Below, piece by piece: positions 1 through 11,327 of a DNA stretch of 64,000 nt. The DNA is from Pseudorasbora parva (Eukaryota; Chordata; Actinopteri; Cypriniformes; Gobionidae). Each line of letters starts with the position of its first letter. Positions within the stretch are counted from its first letter, which is position 1. The position numbers were made by a program, and so were the translations under genes. The notes beneath the pieces were generated by a model that did not search any database, was not told the DNA's origin, and saw only the letters and a program-made list of their open reading frames with translations. Location of the stretch: assembly GCF_024679245.1 (NCBI RefSeq), contig NC_090174.1:18464933-18528932 (forward strand), in the 5' to 3' direction.

Positions 1-1088
1 AATTTAGTGCTTAAAAAACATTTGCTGATATCTTCGAAACCGCTAGTCCGATCGAGACGAAACCAGCCTCAGAAGTTCGGAAACATAGGTCGATAGCTAT
101 ACGCTAATGCCCAAATCTCAAAATATTGATAGTAAGGGGTAGTAAAATCCAATCAAAGTCAGGTGTCAGTCATTTTTTACGTGTTTTTTCATATAAATGT
201 CTATAACTCCAAAACAAAATGAAATATTTTCACCAAACTTGACACACATATGTATGGGCTCACTACGAGGACACATAAAAAAATTGGTGGGATTGTGCCT
301 CTTGGTGGCGCTATAATAAAACAAAACATGAAATTCCCATTGACTTCAATGCAGTATTACGGTTTAAAATGCTAATGCTATAATTTAAGAATGCACTAGT
401 GTATCGTTACAAAACTCGGTATGTGTCTTCCGCTCTATGTCCCGAAGATATTCAAAAAGTTTCGGGGCAGCGCCACCTTGTGGTCAAAAGTTGTAATAAA
501 ATGTACAAAAATGCTAATAACTTTTGATTAAATTAGCCTATTGTAATGAGACTGGTCATAATACATTCATTGGCTCATGCCGAGAAGATAGATACCAATT
601 TTGCCATATTTTGCAAACATATCTGTGCTCCATCTTGTTATTTGTTAAAAATCTACTTTTTCAAACTCATCCTAGACCGTTTGTCCGATTTTCACCAAAA
701 TTGATCCGTATCGTCTTCAGACCATGCTGACAAATACTTATGGATTTCGGATTGATAGACAAAACAGTTTTCATATACCACTGCAACAGAGTTGAGCCAT
801 GATGCAAAAATTACTCTTGAGGCTGTATCTCTGCAATGCTTTGACATATTGACACCAAACTTTGCATGTGTCATTGTCATCTCAATCTGACTAAACCACA
901 TCAGTTTCGTAACAGTGACACCTATTGGTCGAAAGTGATAAACCATTAAACCATTATTATTGACTGTATTTAAAATTTGACTGCTATTTTGCCTAAAATC
1001 AACTTAATAGGTCCTTAATGGCTCATTGTTGCAGTTGGCTTGAGACTTCCAGCCATGCTGGCATGTCTTGTCTTCTTCTTTGCGCTTG

Positions 1089-1136
1089 GCCCCGATAATG
1101 GCTGCTTGCAGCTATATTTATTATTAGGGGCCAAGC
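1089..1136 (+). repeat. Inverted GCTTGGCCCC / GGGGCCAAGC pair at the unit junction
   Basis: GCTTGGCCCC near the 3' end of a unit is the exact reverse complement of GGGGCCAAGC, the first bases of the 59-bp monomer. Between them lies GCTGCTTGCAGC, a hairpin (GCTGC, TT, GCAGC). Together they look like sub-terminal inverted repeats plus a 3'-end hairpin of a former mobile element. The same arrangement recurs in every unit that keeps a 59-bp copy; units 10 and 13 have lost the hairpin's right arm. Confidence 0.7.
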
Positions 1137-1362
1137 ACCGAAGGTGCGGAGGCACCTATTGAAATCGTTAGTGTTCCTATTATTAGGGGCCAAGCACCGA
1201 AGGTGCGGAGGCACCTATTGAAATCGTTAGTGTTCCTATTATTAGGGGCCAAGCACCGAAGGTGCGGAGGCACCTATTGAAATTGTTAGTGTTCCTATTA
1301 TTAGGGGCCAAGCACCGAAGGTGCGGAGGCACCTATTGAAATCGTTAGTGTTCCTATTATTA
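1127..1362 (+). repeat. 59-bp minisatellite, 4 copies (unit 1)
   Basis: GGGGCCAAGCACC starts at 1127, 1186, 1245 and 1304, an exact 59-bp period. Copies are identical except for AATCGTT/AATTGTT in the third copy. The monomer contains GCACC, GGTGC and GGCACC arms that can pair in alternative hairpins. The GC-rich half contrasts with the AT-rich unit around it. Confidence 0.97.
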
Positions 1363-1660
1363 TTATTCTGCTTCTTCTTCTTCTTCTTCCGCCATAGGAG
1401 TCTCTGGCAGCCCATAGAACCGTATGGTAAAAAGTTGTGAAATTTGGCACACTCATAGAGGCCAGTCTGAGCTGTCACTATAGCAAATTTGGTGCCTCTA
1501 ACTCAATCCCTCTAGCGCCACCACCTGTCCAAAGTTTCACTCATATTTATGCTTATAACTTTTGACCCCTAAGGGCTAGAAACAAAATTCTTTTTTCATC
1601 GGATTCCTTGGCTCAAGCCGATTCGATTTCACCCTATGATGTCATTTTCCGGTATGCAAA

Positions 1661-1677
1661 TTTTCCCGCCATTTTGA
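1661..1677. promoter_or_regulatory. YY1/E2F-like composite motif, one per unit
   Basis: TTTTCCCGCCATTTTGA contains TTTCCCGCC (E2F-type) overlapping CCGCCATTTT, the reverse complement of the YY1-type AAAATGGCGG. It recurs at the same place in every full unit. A further pair of GTCGGCCATTTTG motifs (weaker YY1 cores, a direct repeat) lies near 2094 and 2111 in unit 1 and at the equivalent place elsewhere. Function is inferred from motif only. Confidence 0.4.
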
Positions 1678-2230
1678 ATTTTCTGAAAAACCTACTTTTT
1701 CGAACTCCTCCTAGGCCGTTGCTCCGATTTTCACGAAAATTGAAACAGATCATCTTCAGAGCATGTTGACAAAAAGTTATGGAATTCAAGTTGATTCGTC
1801 CAATCGTTTTCAATAAACGCACAAACAAATTTTACGTGGAGGTTGCAAAAACACACTAAAGGCTATATCTCCGCAACGCTTTATCGTATTCAAACCAACC
1901 TTGGTACATGTCATCACAAGCATGACTTGAAGCAACATGCAGCGTTTCGGCGCAGCGCCACCTACCTGTCCGGAGATACGAAAAATGCCTATTTTGGCTT
2001 ATAACTTCTGAACCGTTTATCCAAAAATCATAAAATTGGTCTCATTAGATTCAGGGCGTCATGCCGAGTCGACTGATATCCAATTTTACCATGTCGGCCA
2101 TTTTGGATGTCGGCCATTTTGAATTATGTGCAAAAATGCTGTATTTTATGAACGCATGAACAGATTGTTATGAAACTTGGTATGGGTCATCACCACGATG
2201 CCCTGAAGTAGCCTGAGAAGTTTCGAAACA

Positions 2231-2244
2231 GCGCCACCTAGTGG
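2231..2244 (-). promoter_or_regulatory. CTCF core-consensus match, one per macrosatellite unit
   Basis: GCGCCACCTAGTGG on the plus strand reads CCACTAGGTGGCGC on the minus strand and fits the CTCF core consensus CCASYAGRKGGCRS at all 14 positions. Identical 14-mers lie at 4394, 6772, 8908, 11171, 13375, 15511, 17706, 19839, 22108, 24557, 26684, 29189, 31334, 33473, 35625, 37755 and 39903. A related site with one mismatch (GCGCCACCTTGTGG, about 470 in unit 1) lies in the other half of most units. Binding is inferred from the motif only. Confidence 0.6.
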
Positions 2245-2387
2245 AGAATTTTTTTTTTCAAACGCTTATAACTTTGGGTGTGGTTGACATATTTTGATGG
2301 GAGTGTGTTTTTTGGTCTCCTGAATCCTTGCCGACTCCAACGATACCAGACTTGCCAGGTTTCGGCATATGGTTTGCGCAGAGTTGT

Positions 2388-4550
2388 AATTTAGTGCTTA
2401 AAAAACATTTGCTGATATCTTCGAAACCGCTAGTCCGATCGAGACGAAACCAGCCTCAGAAGTTCGGAAACATAGGTCGATAGCTATACGCTAATGCCCA
2501 AATCTCAAAATATTGATAGTAAGGGGTAGTAAAATCCAATCAAAGTCAGGTGTCAGTCCTTTTTTACGTGTTTTTTCATATAAATGTCTATAACTCCAAA
2601 ACAAAATGAGATATTTTCACCAAACTTGACACACATATGTATGGGCTCACTATGAGGACACATAAAAAAATTGGTGGGATTGTGCCTCTTGGTGGCGCTA
2701 TAATAAAACAAAACATGAAATTCCCATTGACTTCAATGCAGTATTATGGTTTAAAATGCTAATGCTATAATTTAAGAATGCATTAGCGTATCGTTACAAA
2801 ACTCGGTATGTGTCTTCCGCTCCATGTCCCGAAGATACTCAAAAAGTTTCGGGGTAGCGCCACCTTGTGGTCAAAAGTTGTAATAAAATGTACAGAAATG
2901 CGAATAACTTTTGATTAAATTAACCCATTGTAATGAAACTGGTCATAATACAGTCAATGGCTCATGCCGAGAACATGGATACCAATTGTGCCATATTTTG
3001 CAAACCTATTTGTGCTCCGTCTTGTTATTTGTTAAAAACCTACTTTTTCAAACTCATCCTAGACCGTTTGTCCGATTTTCACCAAAATTGATCCGTATCG
3101 TCTTCAGACCATGCTGACAAATAGTTATGGATTTCGGATTGATAGACAAAACAGTTTTCATATACCACTGCAACAGAGTTGAGCCATGATGCAAAAATTA
3201 CTCTTGAGGCTGTATCTCTGCAATGCTTTGACATATTGACACCAAACTTTGCATGTGTCATTGTCATCTCAATCTGACTAAACCACATCAGTTTCGTAAC
3301 AGTGACACCTATTGGTCGAAAGTGATAAACCATTAAACCATTATTATTGACTGTATTTAAAATTTGACTGCTATTTTGCCTAAAATCAACTTAATAGGTC
3401 CTTAATGGCTCATTGTTGCAGTTGGCTTGAGACTTCCAGCCATGCTGGCATGTCTTGTCTTCTTCTTTGCGCTTGGCCCCGATAATGGCTGCTTGCAGCT
3501 ATATTTATTATTCTGCTTCTTCTTCTTCTTCTTCTTCTTTTTCTTTTTCTTCCGCCATAGGAGTCTCTGGCAGCCCATAGAACCGTATGGTAAAAAGTTG
3601 TGAAATTTGGCACACTCATAGAGGCCAGTCTGAGCTGTCACTATAGCAAATTTGGTGCCTCTAACTCAATCCCTCTAGCGCCACCACCTGTCCAAAGTTT
3701 CACTCATATTTATGCTTATAACTTTTGACCCCTAAGGGCTAGAAACAAAATTCTTTTTTCATCGGATTCCTTGGCTCAAGCCGATTCGATTTCACCCTAT
3801 GATGTCATTTTCCGGTATGCAAATTTTCCCGCCATTTTGAATTTTCTGAAAAACCTACTTTTTCGAACTCCTCCTAGGCCGTTGCTCTGATTTTCACGAA
3901 AATTGAAACAGATCATCTTCAGAGCATGTTGACAAAAAGTTATGGAATTCAAGTTGATTCGTCCAATCGTTTTCAATAAACGCACAAACAAATTTTACGT
4001 GGAGGTTGCAAAAACACACTAAAGGCTATATCTCCACAACGCTTTATCGTATTCAAACCAACCTTGGTACATGTCATCACAAGCATGACTTGAAGCAACA
4101 TGCAGCGTTTCGGCGCAGCGCCACCTACCTGTCCGGAGATACGAAAAATGCCTATTTTGGCTTATAACTTCTGAACCGTTTATCCAAAAATCATAAAATT
4201 GGTCTCATTAGATTCAGGGCGTCATGCCGAGTCGACTGATATCCAATTTTACCATGTCGGCCATTTTGGATGTCGGCCATTTTGAATTATGTGCAAAAAT
4301 GCTGTATTTTATGAACGCATGAACGGATTGTTATGAAACTTGGTATGGGTCATCACCACGATGCCCTGAAGTAGCCTGAGAAGTTTCGAAACAGCGCCAC
4401 CTAGTGGAGAATTTTTTTTTTCAAACGCTTATAACTTTGGGTGTGGTTGACATATTTTGATGGGAGTGTGTTTTTTGGTCTCCTGAATCCTTGCCGACTC
4501 CAACGATACCAGACTTGCCAGGTTTCGGCATATGGTTTGCGCAGAGTTGT
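2388..4550 (+). repeat. Macrosatellite unit 2 (2163 bp)
   Basis: It has no 59-bp copies but a long CTT/CTTTTT tract (about 3515-3551). CTCF-consensus match at 4394-4407 (minus). First-half marker type b (TAACCCATTG, GAACATGG), shared only with units 8 and 10; second-half marker type 1. Confidence 0.97.
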
Positions 4551-6928
4551 AATTTAGTGCTTAAAAAACATTTGCTGATATCTTCGAAACCGCTAGTCCG
4601 ATCGAGACGAAACCAGCCTCAGAAGTTCGGAAACATAGGTCGATAGCTATACGCTAATGCCCAAATCTCAAAATATTGATAGTAAGGGGTAGTAAAATCC
4701 AATCAAAGTCAGGTGTCAGTCATTTTTTACGTGTTTTTTCATATAAATGTCTATAACTCCAAAACAAAATGAAATATTTTCACCAAACTTGACACACATA
4801 TGTATGGGCTCACTACGAGGACACATAAAAAAATTGGTGGGATTGTGCCTCTTGGTGGCGCTATAATAAAACAAAACATGAAATTCCCATTGACTTCAAT
4901 GCAGTATTACGGTTTAAAATGCTAATGCTATAATTTAAGAATGCACTAGTGTATCATTACAAAACTCGGTATGTGTCTTCCGCTCTATGTCCCGAAGATA
5001 TTCAAAAAGTTTCGGGGCAGCGTCACCTTGTGCTCAAAAGTTGTAATAAAATGTACAAAAATGCTAATAACTTTTGATTAAATTAGCCTATTGTAATGAG
5101 ACTGGTCATAATACATTCATTGGCTCATGCCGAGAAGATAGATACCAATTTTGCCATATTTTGCAAACATATCTGTGCTCCATCTTGTTATTTGTTAAAA
5201 ATCTACTTTTTCAAACTCATCCTAGACCGTTTGTCCGATTTTCACCAAAATTGATCCGTATCGTCTTCAGACCATGCTGACAAATACTTATGGATTTCGG
5301 ATTGATAGACAAAACAGTTTTCATATACCACTGCAACAGAGTTGAGCCATGATGCAAAAATTACTCTTGAGGCTGTATCTCTGCAATGCTTTGACATATT
5401 GACACCAAACTTTGAATGTGTCATTGTCATCTCAATCTGACTAAACCACATCAGTTTCGTAACAGTGACACCTATTGGTCGAAAGTGATAAACCATTAAA
5501 CCATTATTATTGACTGTATTTAAAATTTGACTGCTATTTTGCCTAAAATCAACTTAATAGGTCCTTAATGGCTCATTGTTGCAGTTGGCTTGAGACTTCC
5601 AGCCATGCTGGCATGTCTTGTCTTCTTCTTTGCGCTTGGCCCCGATAATGGCTGCTTGCAGCTATATTTAGGGGCCAAGCACCGAAGGTGCGGAGGCACC
5701 TATTGAAATCGTTAGTGTTCCTATTATTAGGGGCCAAGCACCGAAGGTGCGGAGGCACCTATTGAAATCGTTAGTGTTCCTATTATTAGGGGCCAAGCAC
5801 CGAAGGTGCGGAGGCACCTATTGAAATCGTTAGTGTTCCTATTATTAGGGGCCAAGCACCGAAGGTGCGGAGGCACCTATTGAAATCGTTAGTGTTCCTA
5901 TTATTATTCTGCTTCTTCTTCTTCTTCTTCCGCCATAGGAGTCTCTGGCAGCCCATAGAACCGTATGGTAAAAAGTTGTGAAATTTGGCACACTCATAGA
6001 GGCCAGTCTGAGCTGTCACTATAGCAAATTTGGTGCCTCTAACTCAATCCCTCTAGCGCCACCACCTGTCCAAAGTTTCACTCATATTTATGCTTATAAC
6101 TTTTGACCCCTAAGGGCTAGAAACAAAATTCTTTTTTCATCGGATTCCTTGGCTCAAGCCGATTCGATTTCACCCTATGATGTCATTTTCCGGTATGCAA
6201 ATTTTCCCGCCATTTTGAATTTTCTGAAAAACCTACTTTTTCGAACTCCTCCTAGGCCGTTGCTCCGATTTTCACGAAAATTGAAACAGATCATCTTCAG
6301 AGCATGTTGACAAAAAGTTATGGAATTCAAGTTGATTCGTCCAATCGTTTTCAATAAACGCACAAACAAATTTTACGTGGAGGTTGCAAAAACACACTAA
6401 AGGCTATATCTCCGCAACGCTTTATCGTATTCAAACCAACCTTGGTACATGTCATCACAAGCATGACTTGAAGCAACATGCAGCGTTTCGGCGCAGCGCC
6501 ACCTACCTGTCCGGAGATACGAAAAATGCCTATTTTGGCTTATAACTTCTGAACCGTTTATCCAAAAATCATAAAATTGGTCTCATTAGATTCAGGGCGT
6601 CATGCCGAGTCGACTGATATCCAATTTTACCATGTCGGCCATTTTGGATGTCGGCCATTTTGAATTATGTGCAAAAATGCTGTATTTTATGAACGCATGA
6701 ACAGATTGTTATGAAACTTGGTATGGGTCATCACCACGATGCCCTGAAGTAGCCTGAGAAGTTTCGAAACAGCGCCACCTAGTGGAGAATTTTTTTTTTC
6801 AAACGCTTATAACTTTGGGTGTGGTTGACATATTTTGATGGGAGTGTGTTTTTTGGTCTCCTGAATCCTTGCCGACTCCAACGATACCAGACTTGCCAGG
6901 TTTCGGCATATGGTTTGCGCAGAGTTGT
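4551..6928 (+). repeat. Macrosatellite unit 3 (2378 bp)
   Basis: Four 59-bp copies (5671-5906) start directly after CAGCTATATTTA. CTCF-consensus match at 6772-6785 (minus). Type a/1. It shares with unit 5 the substitutions TTGTGCTCAAAAG and TTTGAATGTGTC, suggesting recent common ancestry with that unit. Confidence 0.97.
5671..5906 (+). repeat. 59-bp minisatellite, 4 copies (unit 3)
   Basis: Monomer starts are 5671, 5730, 5789 and 5848. The first follows directly on CAGCTATATTTA, without the TTATTA spacer of unit 1. Confidence 0.97.
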
Positions 6929-9064
6929 AATTTAGTGCTTAAAAAACATTTGCTGATATCTTCGAAACCGCTAGTCCGATCGAGACGAAACCAGCCTCAG
7001 AAGTTCGGAAACATAGGTCGATAGCTATACGCTAATGCCCAAATCTCAAAATATTGATAGTAAGGGGTAGTAAAATCCAATCAAAGTCAGGTGTCAGTCA
7101 TTTTTTACGTGTTTTTTCATATAAATGTCTATAACTCCAAAACAAAATGAAATATTTTCACCAAACTTGACACACATATGTATGGGCTCACTACGAGGAC
7201 ACATAAAAAAATTGGTGGGATTGTGCCTCTTGGTGGCGCTATAATAAAACAAAACATGAAATTCCCATTGACTTCAATGCAGTATTACGGTTTAAAATGC
7301 TAATGCTATAATTTAAGAATGCACTAGTGTATCATTACAAAACTCGGTATGTGTCTTCCGCTCTATGTCCCGAAGATATTCAAAAAGTTTCGGGGCAGCG
7401 CCACCTTGTGGTCAAAAGTTGTAATAAAATGTACAAAAATGCTAATAACTTTTGATTAAATTAGCCTATTGTAATGAGACTGGTCATAATACATTCATTG
7501 GCTCATGCCGAGAAGATAGATACCAATTTTGCCATATTTTGCAAACATATCTGTGCTCCATCTTGTTATTTGTTAAAAATCTACTTTTTCAAACTCATCC
7601 TAGACCGTTTGTCCGATTTTCACCAAAATTGATCCGTATCGTCTTCAGACCATGCTGACAAATAGTTATGGATTTCGGATTGATAGACAAAACAGTTTTC
7701 ATATACCACTGCAACAGAGTTGAGCCATGATGCAAAAATGACTCTTGAGGCTGTATCTCTGCAATGCTTTGACATATTGACACCAAACTTTGCATGTGTC
7801 ATTGTCATCTCAATCTGACTAAACCACATCAGTTTCGTAACAGTGACACCTATTGGTCGAAAGTGATAAACCATTAAACCATTATTATTGACTGGATTTA
7901 AAATTTGACTGCTATTTTGCCTAAAATCAACTTAATAGGTCCTTAATGGCTCATTGTTGCAGTTGGCTTGAGACTTCCAGCCATGCTGGCATGTCTTGTC
8001 TTCTTCTTTGCGCTTGGCCCCGATAATGGCTGCTTGCAGCTATATTTATTATTCTTCTTCTTTTTCCGCCATAGGAGTCTCTGGCAGCCCATAGAACCGT
8101 ATGGTAAAAAGTTGTGAAATTTGGCACACTCATAGAGGCCAGTCTGAGCTGTCACTATAGCAAATTTGGTGCCTCTAACTCAATCCCTCTAGCGCCACCA
8201 CCTGTCCAAAGTTTCACTCATATTTATGCTTATAACTTTTGACCCCTAAGGGCTAGAAACAAAATTCTTTTTTCATCGGATTCCTTGGCTCAAGCCGATT
8301 CGATTTCACCCTATGATGTCATTTTCCGGTATGCAAATTTTCCCGCCATTTTGAATTTTCTGAAAAACCTACTTTTTCGAACTCCTCCTAGGCCGTTGCT
8401 CCGATTTTCACGAAAATTGAAACAGATCATCTTCAGAGCATGTTGACAAAAAGTTATGGAATTCAAGTTGATTCGTCCAATCGTTTTCAATAAACGCACA
8501 AACAAATTTTACGTGGAGGTTGCAAAAACACACTAAAGGCTATATCTCCACAACGCTTTATCGTATTCAAACCAACCTTGGTACATGTCATCACAAGCAT
8601 GACTTGAAGCAACATGCAGCGTTTCGGCGCAGCGCCACCTACCTGTCCGGAGATACGAAAAATGCCTATTTTGGCTTATAACTTCTGAACCGTTTATCCA
8701 AAAATCATAAAATTGGTCTCATTAGATTCAGGGCGTCATGCCGAGTCGACTGATATCCAATTTTACCATGTCGGCCATTTTGGATGTCGGCCATTTTGAA
8801 TTATGTGCAAAAATGCTGTATTTTATGAACGCATGAACGGATTGTTATGAAACTTGGTATGGGTCATCACCACGATGCCCTGAAGTAGCCTGAGAAGTTT
8901 CGAAACAGCGCCACCTAGTGGAGAATTTTTTTTTTCAAACGCTTATAACTTTGGGTGTGGTTGACATATTTTGATGGGAGTGTGTTTTTTGGTCTCCTGA
9001 ATCCTTGCCGACTCCAACGATACCAGACTTGCCAGGTTTCGGCATATGGTTTGCGCAGAGTTGT
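6929..9064 (+). repeat. Macrosatellite unit 4 (2136 bp)
   Basis: No 59-bp copies. The junction (TATTTATTATTCTTCTTC, missing the usual CTG) and the total length are the same as in unit 7. CTCF-consensus match at 8908-8921 (minus). Type a/1. It carries the AAAAATGACTC variant also seen in units 14, 15 and 18. Confidence 0.97.
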
Positions 9065-11327
9065 AATTTAGTGCTTAAAAAACATTTGCTGATATCTTCG
9101 AAACCGCTAGTCCGATCGAGACGAAACCAGCCTCAGAAGTTCGGAAACATAGGTCGATAGCTATACGCTAATGCCCAAATCTCAAAATATTGATAGTAAG
9201 GGGTAGTAAAATCCAATCAAAGTCAGGTGTCAGTCATTTTTTACGTGTTTTTTCATATAAATGTCTATAACTCCAAAACAAAATGAAATATTTTCACCAA
9301 ACTTGACACACATATGTATGGGCTCACTACGAGGACACATAAAAAAATTGGTGGGATTGTGCCTCTTGGTGGCGCTATAATAAAACAAAACATGAAATTC
9401 CCATTGACTTCAATGCAGTATTACGGTTTAAAATGCTAATGCTATAATTTAAGAATGCACTAGTGTATCATTACAAAACTCGGTATGTGTCTTCCGCTCT
9501 ATGTCCCGAAGATATTCAAAAAGTTTCGGGGCAGCGCCACCTTGTGCTCAAAAGTTGTAATAAAATGTACAAAAATGCTAATAACTTTTGATTAAATTAG
9601 CCTATTGTAATGAGACTGGTCATAATACATTCATTGGCTCATGCCGAGAAGATAGATACCAATTTTGCCATATTTTGCAAACATATCTGTGCTCCATCTT
9701 GTTATTTGTTAAAAATCTACTTTTTCAAACTCATCCTAGACCGTTTGTCCGATTTTCACCAAAATTGATCCGTATCGTCTTCAGACCATGCTGACAAATA
9801 CTTATGGATTTCGGATTGATAGACAAAACAGTTTTCATATACCACTGCAACAGAGTTGAGCCATGATGCAAAAATTACTCTTGAGGCTGTATCTCTGCAA
9901 TGCTTTGACATATTGACACCAAACTTTGAATGTGTCATTGTCATCTCAATCTGACTAAACCACATCAGTTTCGTAACAGTGACACCTATTGGTCGAAAGT
10001 GATAAACCATTAAACCATTATTATTGACTGTATTTAAAATTTGACTGCTATTTTGCCTAAAATCAACTTAATAGGTCCTTAATGGCTCATTGTTGCAGTT
10101 GGCTTGAGACTTCCAGCCATGCTGGCATGTCTTGTCTTCTTCTTTGCGCTTGGCCCCGATAATGGCTGCTTGCAGCTATATTTAGGGGCCAAGCACCGAA
10201 GGTGCGGAGGCACCTATTGAAATCGTTAGTGTTCCTATTATTAGGGGCCAAGCACCGAAGGTGCGGAGGCACCTATTGAAATCGTTAGTGTTCCTATTAT
10301 TATTCTGCTTCTTCTTCTTCTTCTTTTTCCGCCATAGGAGTCTCTGGCAGCCCATAGAACCGTATGGTAAAAAGTTGTGAAATTTGGCACACTCATAGAG
10401 GCCAGTCTGAGCTGTCACTATAGCAAATTTGGTGCCTCTAACTCAATCCCTCTAGCGCCACCACCTGTCCAAAGTTTCACTCATATTTATGCTTATAACT
10501 TTTGACCCCTAAGGGCTAGAAACAAAATTCTTTTTTCATCGGATTCCTTGGCTCAAGCCGATTCGATTTCACCCTATGATGTCATTTTCCGGTATGCAAA
10601 TTTTCCCGCCATTTTGAATTTTCTGAAAAACCTACTTTTTCGAACTCCTCCTAGGCCGTTGCTCCGATTTTCACGAAAATTGAAACAGATCATCTTCAGA
10701 GCATGTTGACAAAAAGTTATGGAATTCAAGTTGATTCGTCCAATCGTTTTCAATAAACGCACAAACAAATTTTACGTGGAGGTTGCAAAAACACACTAAA
10801 GGCTATATCTCCGCAACGCTTTATCGTATTCAAACCAACCTTGGTACATGTCATCACAAGCATGACTTGAAGCAACATGCAGCGTTTCGGCGCAGCGCCA
10901 CCTACCTGTCCGGAGATACGAAAAATGCCTATTTTGGCTTATAACTTCTGAACCGTTTATCCAAAAATCATAAAATTGGTCTCATTAGATTCAGGGCGTC
11001 ATGCCGAGTCGACTGATATCCAATTTTACCATGTCGGCCATTTTGGATGTCGGCCATTTTGAATTATGTGCAAAAATGCTGTATTTTATGAACGCATGGA
11101 CAGATTGTTATGAAACTTGGTATGGGTCATCACCACGATGCCCTGAAGTAGCCTGAGAAGTTTCGAAACAGCGCCACCTAGTGGAGAATTTTTTTTTTCA
11201 AACGCTTATAACTTTGGGTGTGGTTGACATATTTTGATGGGAGTGTGTTTTTTGGTCTCCTGAATCCTTGCCGACTCCAACGATACCAGACTTGCCAGGT
11301 TTCGGCATATGGTTTGCGCAGAGTTGT
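9065..11327 (+). repeat. Macrosatellite unit 5 (2263 bp)
   Basis: Two 59-bp copies (10185-10302). CTCF-consensus match at 11171-11184 (minus). Type a/1. It is close to unit 3 in its first half and differs from it by the loss of two minisatellite copies (about 118 bp) plus a slightly different CTT tract. Confidence 0.97.
10185..10302 (+). repeat. 59-bp minisatellite, 2 copies (unit 5)
   Basis: Monomer starts are 10185 and 10244, followed by TATTATTCTGC and a CTT tract. Confidence 0.97.

Larger units (their letters stand above)
1..2387 (+). repeat. Macrosatellite unit 1 (2387 bp)
   Basis: Phase is set arbitrarily by the first base of the window. It carries four 59-bp minisatellite copies (1127-1362) after the junction CAGCTATATTTATTATTA. 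CTCF-consensus match at 2231-2244 (minus). First-half marker type a (TAGCCTATTG, GAAGATAGA); second-half marker type 1 (TACCTGTCCGG). Confidence 0.97.
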
